A stretch of 64,000 nucleotides of DNA, from contig JAZKJV010002317.1 of assembly GCA_037367405.1 (NCBI GenBank), positions 372,001-436,000 on the forward strand. Reading direction: 5' to 3'. How positions within the stretch are numbered: the stretch's first letter is position 1; each line of letters opens with the position of its first letter. Source of the DNA: Ottelia alismoides. Lineage: Eukaryota; Streptophyta; Magnoliopsida; Alismatales; Hydrocharitaceae. Below the pieces are notes generated by a model. It made no database searches, was not told the DNA's origin, and worked only from the letters and a program-made list of their open reading frames with translations. This document shows, piece after piece, positions 57,432 through 64,000 of the stretch. The position numbers and the translations under genes were made by a program.

Positions 57432-58412
57432 TGACTCATTGGTTTCAAGATTGTTGAGGAAGATCTATGGTGTCACAGGGGAGTTGGTGGTTGCAAGGAA
57501 GCGTCATGAGTTTCCGTTGTGGATGGGGATCCGTGCCGTGCTTCCGGGGCTCAGGCCTTTCCTTCGGCCGAGGCTGGGGAATGGTCAGCTTTTTCCGATT
57601 TTGGCAGGATGATTGGACGGGGGAGGGGGCGCTGACCCACCTCTTCCCTAGGCTGATGGCTTTAGCAGGAAACAGGGGGCACGGGTGGCGGAGGTGGCCG
57701 ACTCTGGGTCGTGGGCTCCGAGGTTCCTTTTGGTTCTCTCGGATCAACGAATGGAGGAGGTTTTGCGACTGCTATATGAGATTCCCTATGTTGGGGAGAT
57801 GTCTGGTGAGCCGGATCATTTTGGTTGGGCGGATGGAAAGTTCTCGATAAAGATTGCCTATCGGAAGCTGCGTGGTGGAGCAATGGAGCGCGATGAAGAC
57901 CTATGTGCGGACATAAAAGTGATTTGGGCGGTCAAGATTCCTACTCGGGTTAAGGTGTTCCTTTGGTGTCTAAGGAGAGACCGTCTGTGCGACAAAGTAA
58001 GAAGGGGGGACTGCTGGGTGTGACAGTCTGAAGTGTGACAGATGCGAGGAGGACGTGGAGGATGCAGACCACATTTGCTTCGGTTGCAGGTCTTCGACAC
58101 ATGTCCGGGATTCTTTGGGGCTGACTTGGGTCCAGGCATCCGGCTTGGAACAATTTTGGAGATCTATTCGATCGGTGGGGCTTGGGTCCTCTGGTGATGT
58201 ATCCAGGCCCTTTGCCGCCTACTGGGCTATTTGGCTTGGCAGGAATGATTGCACTTTCAAGGGGCAACGATTTTATTGTGAAAATGTACTAGCACACTGT
58301 AATGCTTTGTACACTTTCTAGATATCCAACTGATGTACCCTTTCGTTATTAATGAATATTTTGGTGTGGTGACTCCGCCTTGGGAGGGCTCCCCCTTCTT
58401 CTATTCAAAAAA
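57432..58412 (+). mobile_element. 5'-truncated L1-type LINE, 981 bp, with 16-bp target duplication
   Basis: AAGTTATTGCAATATC occurs at 57416-57431 and, after an eight-A tail, at 58413-58428. The element is the 3' end of an L1. Frames give FFRFWQDDWTGEGALTHLFP (57590-57650), RVKVFLWCLRRDRLCDKV and, further on, AAYWAIWLGRNDCTFKGQRF. These match the C-terminal third of the ORF2 at 46239-48028, including the zinc segment, and are split by about three frame changes. It has a 3' untranslated region with CTCCGCCTTGGGAGGGCTCC. Confidence 0.93.
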
Positions 58413-58665
58413 AAGTTATTGCAATATCCATAAATATTCTTGTAATTAAGCTGCATTAGAATGTGGAGGCATTGTTGGCTTTTTATGGATATCAATTATG
58501 GACAAAATTATGATATGTTTAACATCATTTCTTGAACTTCTCTATTTAAAATAGGGAACTAGTGTATCACCAAGCTTATCATCAATATGATATGGCCGTA
58601 AAATGTAGTTTGTAAAGTTGTAGCCATTTACTTGGGTGCTTCACTTTTTATATGAGTATTATAGG

Positions 58666-58870
58666 CATGGAAGGTCGTATCGATATCGATATCGTTTTGA
58701 TATCGTATCGATACGATATATCGACGATATATCGCCCATATCGATGAGCCTTCGTGAATAAAATGCCCGAAAATCGGGATATATCGCCATATTGGTACCC
58801 ATATCGGTCCCATGTCGATATCGATATATCGGCGATATATCACCGATATATCCCGATATTTCCTTCCATG
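58666..58870. mobile_element. CGATAT-type foldback element, 205 bp, copy 2
   Basis: It starts CATGGAAGG and ends CCTTCCATG (perfect 9-bp inverted ends). It is flanked by ATTATAGG at 58658-58665 and 58871-58878, an exact 8-bp duplication. Its interior of GATATCGATATCG and CGATATATCG palindromes aligns with 40214-40417 over the whole length. Confidence 0.9.
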
Positions 58871-58893
58871 ATTATAGGTCTTGCATGTTTTAC

Positions 58894-59221
58894 AAGGTAA
58901 GCCATATCACATATATCAACGAAATATTGGTATCTACAGGTGACCGATATATCGTCTATATGGCTGATAGTTGCTCTTCCAAGGACATTTTCTTCACAAA
59001 ATCGGTCGATTTGGGTGATATGGTGTCGATATATCGTCAATATATCAACGATATATCATATCAATAAGTAGCCGATACTGGTACCGATAATTTGCTCTTC
59101 CAAGGACATTTTCTTCACAAAATCGGTCGATTTGGGTGATATGGTGTCGATATATCGTCAATATATCAACGATATATCATATCAATAAGTAGCCGATACT
59201 GGTACCGATATTACCTACCTT
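58894..59221. mobile_element. CGATAT-type relative with a 121-bp internal tandem duplication
   Basis: It starts AAGGTAAG and ends CTACCTT, with flanks TGTTTTAC and GGTTTTAC (8 bp, one change). Inside, 58971-59091 is repeated almost exactly as 59092-59212 (TTGCTCTTCCAAGGACATTT start), differing only at the last bases. It carries the same CGATATATCG and GGTACCGATA words as copies 1 and 2. The boundaries are less sure than for the other elements. Confidence 0.65.
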
Positions 59222-59464
59222 GGTTTTACTTAATGTTGGAATTCATATCACATCAATACGAGTTGTAGAGACAATGGTGCATATATTTAATAATATTTGT
59301 TCCAATGTGTAATTAGTCAACACGTTCATAGAGATGTATATATTGTACTTAGATTTGTTTTAAAGTAGGGTATCTAGTTCTTCGATAGGAAGTGATACAA
59401 TTAATGTGAGAAAACAACTGAAAGGTAATACGTAAACGTAAGACAAAAAAACTGCCAATTTAGG

Positions 59465-59640
59465 CTGTGTTGTTAAAAGCCTTCTGGGTGCTTGACTAGG
59501 CACCCAAGCGAGGTGAGGCGAGGCTCGAGCGCCTGGCCTCTCTCCAGGCAAGGTGTTTTGTCTCAGGCGCTGCTCAAGCGAGTATTTGGTGTAAGGCTCT
59601 GGGCGCCCAAGGCGAGCGCCTGAGGCAAAAGTATAACTTT
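59465..59640. repeat. GC-rich self-complementary repeat (GGCGCC / CAAGCG words)
   Basis: The stretch is unlike its AT-rich surroundings and is built of repeated and inverted words: CACCCAAGCGAGG, GCGAGGCTCGAGCGCC, GGGCGCCCAAGGCGAGCGCC. It looks like another small foldback element, but I could not fix the ends or a target duplication. Confidence 0.55.
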
Positions 59641-59679
59641 TTGCATACTTTTTGTGATTTTTATCCATGTTTAAGTTTT

Positions 59680-60280
59680 ATATATTATATATATATTAGT
59701 TCCAAGTATCATTAACACACATACTTATACATATGCACATGCATGTATATGTAATTTACATACACACTTCCATGATATATACATTCATGTTTTAGTTCTA
59801 AATATTACATATACTTTCGACTTTAAATAGTATATATTCTTCTACATTTGCGTATATATATATATTAGTTTGAAGTATAGACAAAACACACATGTATAAA
59901 CAAAAATACAGACACAGACATATATGCATAGGCATGCACACACTTATAGATACACACATATACATGTATACAAATATTTATACATACAAACACACATACA
60001 TGTGAATACATACACATGCACAAATATTTAATACATATACATATGCAAGTACATGCATACATTACACATATACATATTAATACATAGTGGATTGATTATA
60101 AAATATAATTTACTGATAGCATATTTACACACACATAAATATACACATGTACACATGCATATTTATGTATGCATGTAAACACACTCGTAAATATGTTGGA
60201 TTGGTCTTAGTTGAAATATAAGTTTTGCATACATACATTTACAATTACACATACACACACATGTGCATATGTACACATAT
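59680..60280. repeat. Cryptically simple ACAC/ATAT-rich tract, ~600 bp
   Basis: Short words such as ACACACATAC, ATACATGT, TATATATA and ACATGCATAC are mixed irregularly over about 600 bp. A frame of repeated C, I, Y and V on the minus strand is a by-product. It is adjacent to the 3' LTR end of Copia F. Confidence 0.8.
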
Positions 60281-60468
60281 TATATAATCTCCGTGGAAGA
60301 AGAAAATAAAGTTGTATTCCTCATAGCCCTTGCGCTCTCTTATATAGGAGAAAAGCTTTATGGGAAAATTATATAAGATAGATTGGAGAAATAAACAAAT
60401 AAAAATAAAGACCAAGAGATATAAGATTCTCAACACTCCCACTCAAACTGGAGCATATATGTCTGTCA

Positions 60469-60674
60469 CATGGCCTCAAATTTCAGCGAAATTCGGCCGA
60501 ATTTCTGCCGAATATCGATATCCAGTCGAAATCGAAATTCGACCGAAATGACCGAAATATGGGGGTTCTAGTACAAAAAATGATCGAAATGACCGAAGTT
60601 CCAATCGAAATTCCACCGAAATTCTATTTTGGTCGATACTGAAATGGTTACCGAAATCGACATTTAGGACCTTG
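60469..60674. mobile_element. GAAATTTCGG-type foldback element, 206 bp, copy 2
   Basis: It starts CATGGCCTCAAA and ends TTTAGGACCTTG. The flanks are GTCTGTCA on both sides (60461-60468 and 60675-60682), an exact 8-bp target duplication. It lies inside the last codons of Copia F, and removing one GTCTGTCA rejoins the Copia reading, which confirms the boundaries. The interior words (GAAATTCGGCCGAATTTC, CCGAAATGACCGAAAT) match 50436-50662. Confidence 0.92.
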
Positions 60675-60689
60675 GTCTGTCATGCTCAG

Positions 60690-61440
60690 CTTGGAACAAC
60701 CGTGAAAAAGACCCCTCACAAGAGCTTTGGTAAACATATCTGCAATCTGATCGTCTGAAGCAACATGAGAAGTGGAAATCAGCCCCTTTCAGATCAAATT
60801 ACGAGTGTAGTAGCAATCTACTTCAATGTGTTTTGTTCTCTCATGAAAGGATGTATTGCTAGCTATGGACAATGTTGCCTGCTTATCACATTTGTGGTGC
60901 ATAGGAAGCAGCAACTCAACTGTTAGATCAGTTAGGACATGCTTGACCCACATCATTTTTGTACTCCCTTGGGCCATAGCTCTATGTTCGGATTCATCAC
61001 TGGATCGAGCAACAACAGTTTGCTTCTTACTTTTCCATGAAACCAATGAGCTACCAACAAATACAGTGAAACCTGAGGTGGACTTCCTATCCTTGGGACA
61101 TCTAGCATAGTCCGCATCTGCACATCCAGAAACAGTGAGAGACGTATCTCTTCTGAAAAGAAGACCTGCACTTGGAGAAGATTTCAGATATCTCAAAATC
61201 ATGCAAACCACATCCATGTGAACCTATCTGGACTGCTCCATAATCTGGCTGACTCTTCTGCTCACAACAAATGATATATCAGGCATGGTAATAGTAACAT
61301 ATAACAACTTCCCTACCAGCTCTCTATATCTTCTTTTATCCACCTCTTCAGAGTTATCATCATAAAGCCTAGCATTAGGAACCATTGGTGTAGTAGCAGG
61401 TCTGCATCCTGTCATACCTGTCTCAGATAGAAGGTCAGTA
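60690..61440 (-). pseudogene. Copia F RT end and RNase H
   Basis: The reading starts TDLLSETGMTGCRPATTPMV, then DDNSEEVDKRRYRELVGKLL and YVTITMPDISFVVS. After a stop near 61222 come MDVVCMILRYLKSS, ADADYARCPKDRKSTSGFTV, SWKSKKQTVVARSSDESEHR, CDKQATLSIASNTSFHERTK and HIEVDCYYTRNLI. It is the same family as Copia E (44682-45566). A stop after LI and the foldback insertion at 60469 break the last segment, which would end C-S-K-L-S-M-T-D-I-Y-A-P. Confidence 0.88.
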
Positions 61441-64000
61441 ACAGGCGCAGGCAGAGATCTCGGACTCGACTCGCTGAGCCACAGCCGTGCTCGGCCTTAA
61501 AGTCGACCATTGCTGAGGCCTCTAGTGTGATCCGCATTCAGGGTCCTTTCCCATATTCTAAATGAAGATTCTCTCTTGGAACGTTCGGGGGCTCGGAGAG
61601 CTGGACAAGAGAAGGATACTTGGTTCGTGATTCATTGAATGGAGTTGTGATGTGGTCATGCTACATGAGACGAAGCTTCAATCTGTCTTCGATGTTGTTT
61701 GTAGATCTTTCAACGTTGGTGGAATTGATGAGTTCAGAACATTGGATGCGGTCGGGGCATCTGGGGGGCTTCTCGTGGCTTGGAGATCGTCGTCCTTGGC
61801 ATTTACCTCGGTGCTGCGAGGGAGACACATTCTCTCTGTTAGCTTGGTATGTGTTGGTTCTTCTACACCCTTGGCGATTTCATGTGTTTACGTCCCTTGT
61901 AATCATATTCTGAGGAGGGAATTATGGGAGGACCTTCATGAGGTGAGTAGGGCCTTCGAGGGTATCCACTAGCTCATTGGGGGGGATTTTAATGTTACTC
62001 TTCGTACAACGGATATGCCGCGATTCAGGGGTGGCCAAGACCCGGGTTTGGATGATTTTGCAGACGCTATTGATTCGATGGCCCTGAGGTTATGGACGCT
62101 AGGGACTCGGCTTACACTTGGAGGAGCTCCAACTTTCGCTCTCGAATTGTCAAATTTTTGGCCTTGGCCAAACTCCTCGATTGTTTCGCTCTCTCAACTG
62201 TGATGGCTCGTCCGAGGGCCTTATCTGATCACACACCAATTATCTGGGACTCCGGCGAATCTCACCCGCAGAGGGGTCTCTTTAGGTATGAGAAGATCTA
62301 GTTGTTGGAGGAAAATTTTAAAGAGTTGGTAATCTCACACTGGTCCAGCGCAGAGGTGTCTGGGTCGGCTGTATCTATGTTCGTACAGAAGTTGGGGTCT
62401 TTGCGTAAGAGGTTGAGCTCCTTCAAAAAGGAGTCCAGGACTGCAAGATGCGCTACCAGGCTGGAAGCTGAGCAGGTGGTTAGCATACTTGATGCACATG
62501 AGGATCTTAGGGAGCTTATGGGGGATGAACTGGCCACCCGCTCGCTTGCTCAAAAATTAATTACGGTCGAAGACCTTAAGCGCGTCACTGAATGGAGACA
62601 AAGGTCAAGGAATACTTGGCTCAGGGAGGGGGACACAAACACGGCGTTTTTCCATCACATAGCCAGCGGGAGCGTCAGTCAAATGCTTTGAGATCGATTA
62701 CGGTGAATAGTGTGCGTGTTGATGGTGACAGACAAATGGGGAAGGCGATTATCAATCATTTTCGGGACTTCTCCTCGAGGACGATGCCTCGGCTTTGGAG
62801 GTGGACGGGGCTTGGGGCTCTTTCTTTGCCGTCCTCTTTGTGTGCGGAGTTGACACATGGCGTCTCCTTGGAGGAAGTGAAGAGTGCGGTATGGAGCTTG
62901 AATGCGGATGGGGCTCCAGGCCCTGATGGGTTCCCGATTGCTTTTTACAGAGATTTTTGGGACCTTGTGGGCAACGAGGTTCTCAATGTCATCCCAGAGT
63001 TTTGTGAGGGTAATGCTGGTTTCGAGAGGATAACTAAGTCGCTAATCCTTCTCCTCTGGCGGATCGCATTGAGGATTTCCTCCCAATTGCTCTCTCTAAT
63101 GCACTTTACCTGATTGTGGCAAAGGTGTTCGCCGTGCGACTCAACCCTGTTCTTGAGACGATTATTTCCCCGCTACAGTCAGCTTTCATCAAGGGGAGGC
63201 AAATTTCGGACTACCTTATTCTTGCTTCGGAAATCATTGCGGACTGGAAGAGAAGGGACACACAAGGAGTTTTATGTAAAGTGGATTTTGCAAAGGCCTA
63301 TGATAGTTTAGACTGGAAGTTCCTTTGATCGGTCCTGCGGATGAGAGGCTTCCCGGATCTATGGATTTCTTGGATGAAACGTTGTGTTACGACGTCATCC
63401 TTTTCAGTCATGGTGAATGGTCACCTGGAGGGTGGCTTCTTCCAGCCACGTAGGGGTGTGCGACAAGGCTGCCCTCTTGCACCTCTTTTATTTGTCATTG
63501 CTGCGGATGTCCTGGCGCATATTGTGGGCCGTGTAACTGATTATGGTCTCTTGACCGGATACTCGAGGGATGATTTGATGATCCCGCTTCTCTAATACGC
63601 AGACGACACTATCTTCTTCATTGAGGAGGCTTCTGGCATGCCCGAGGCCCTCGATCTCTTCAGCAAACTTTCTGGTCTCGTCAAGAATGCGGATAAATCT
63701 AAGGTTGTCCCCTTCGGCTTATCAGAGGAAGAGGCTGATGCTTGTGGACGAACTTTAGGTTCAGAATGCTGCTCCCTTCCGATTTACTACCTTGGGATGC
63801 CTTTATTGGTGGGAAGAACGAAGCTGCGTGACTGGTTCCAGGTTGTTGAGAAGCTTGAAGCGAGACTCGCGAGATGGAAGTCGGCTATTCTCTCCAAAGG
63901 GGGGCGATTGGTCCTCTTAAAGGCTGTTCTCTCCTCCATTCTTGTTTTCTTCTTGTCCAATCTACGTTTGCTGAAGGGGATCCGTAGCCGTCTAGAGAAG
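61441..64000 (+). mobile_element. L1-type LINE, 5' part, running off the window
   Basis: It begins right after Copia F coding with a short piece (61441-61560) that may be the end of ORF1, and then ORF2 from 61562. It belongs to the same L1 group as the element at 46072-48028: both share WISW-x-x-RCVTT, FFQPRRGVRQGCPLAPLLF-like and KSKVVPFGLS blocks. The 3' end and target duplication are outside the window. Confidence 0.85.
61562..64000 (+). pseudogene. L1 ORF2: endonuclease and reverse transcriptase, with stops
   Basis: ORF2 starts MKILSWNVRGLGELDKRRIL at 61562, the usual opening of the AP-type endonuclease. Endonuclease motifs include VVMLHETKLQ with the metal-binding E, GASGGLLVAW, GGDFNVTLR and SDHTPIIWDS (about 62226). 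The RT then gives NADGAPGPDGFPIAFYRDFW (62900-62960), SAFIKGRQISDY, GVLCKVDFAKAYDSLDWKFL and RRGVRQGCPLAPLLFVIAAD, then a stop at 63595 and the catalytic YADDTIFFIEE. The frame continues to the window end with YYLGMPLLVGRTKLRDW. Stops at 61621 (TGA where CGA is expected) and 63595 (TAA where CAA is expected), and several frame changes at 61970-62300 and 62690-63110, inactivate it. Confidence 0.9.

Larger units (their letters stand above)
60285..61440 (-). mobile_element. 3' end of an Ale-like Copia element (F)
   Basis: From 61440 leftward come RT end, RNase H, purine tract (GAGTGGGAG) and a ~150-bp LTR starting TGTTGAGAATC at 60435, with a TATA box (CCTATATAAGAGAG, about 60337-60350). The left LTR end is uncertain (about 60285). 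At the right, coding stops exactly where L1 sequence begins. The L1 insertion may therefore have split this element. Confidence 0.82.

Noticed and set aside
59865..60062. A Cys/Val/Tyr-rich minus-strand frame that looks like a small secreted cysteine-rich protein
   Set aside because: It is produced by the ACAC/ATAT cryptically simple tract and has no signal peptide pattern or stable cysteine spacing.

Overview
The window is nuclear DNA of a flowering plant with a repeat-rich genome. It is about 64 kb of mostly AT-rich sequence in which almost every recognisable piece is a transposable element, and most of these are broken or nested in one another. The element types are those of angiosperms: Copia, Athila-type Gypsy and chromovirus LTR retrotransposons, a TRIM, L1-type and RTE-type LINEs, a Mutator-like element (MULE) with a plant mobile domain gene, and small hAT-like foldback elements. 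The only piece that looks like host genic sequence is a GC-rich 270-bp first exon of an NMCP1/CRWN1-like nuclear-lamina protein at 34917-35186. Its GC-rich N-terminus is reminiscent of monocots, but I would not assign a clade from that. There are no bacterial features, CRISPR arrays, rRNA genes or convincing tRNA genes.

Layout. 1-9851: a Copia element on the minus strand with long LTRs (its 3' LTR is cut by the window start). It sits in the 3' untranslated region of an Athila-type Gypsy element, also minus, whose remains run from 9852 to about 24550: hairpin array at 11850-12370, pol 12530-16076, gag to 19299, tRNA-Asp primer site at 20776-20793, then one long LTR. That element in turn interrupts the reverse transcriptase of an older plus-strand chromovirus, whose 3' half continues at 24565-28163. 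28191-33955: scraps of further Gypsy elements, a minisatellite and long featureless AT-rich DNA. 33955-34523: a TRIM just upstream of the NMCP1-like exon.

35215-45720: a short-LTR (Ale-like) Copia element inserted in intron 1 of the NMCP1-like gene, with a CTTTT target duplication on both sides. It carries inside it a MULE with a transposase followed by a plant mobile domain gene (about 35250-40650), a CGATAT-type foldback element (40214-40417) and an AGTCGG-type element (43559-44020). 45754-48569: a hAT-like element split by a 5'-truncated L1. 49407-50392: a large foldback made of two RTE-LINE 3' ends. 50436-50662: a GAAATTTCGG-type foldback element. 53381-55381: a probable solo LTR with internal tandem repeats. 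57432-58412: a second truncated L1 with clear target duplications. 58666-59221: two CGATAT-type foldback elements. 60285-61440: the 3' end of another Ale-like Copia element, carrying a GAAATTTCGG element. 61441-64000: the 5' part of a larger L1, running off the window.

No gene set here works as a pathway. The biological content is a record of successive insertions. The clearest themes are (i) a probable gene whose first intron has been bloated by nested insertions, (ii) a MULE that carries a plant mobile domain gene, and (iii) several families of small self-complementary elements whose 8-bp target duplications can be read directly from the sequence. Strand '-' means that the element or gene reads right to left.
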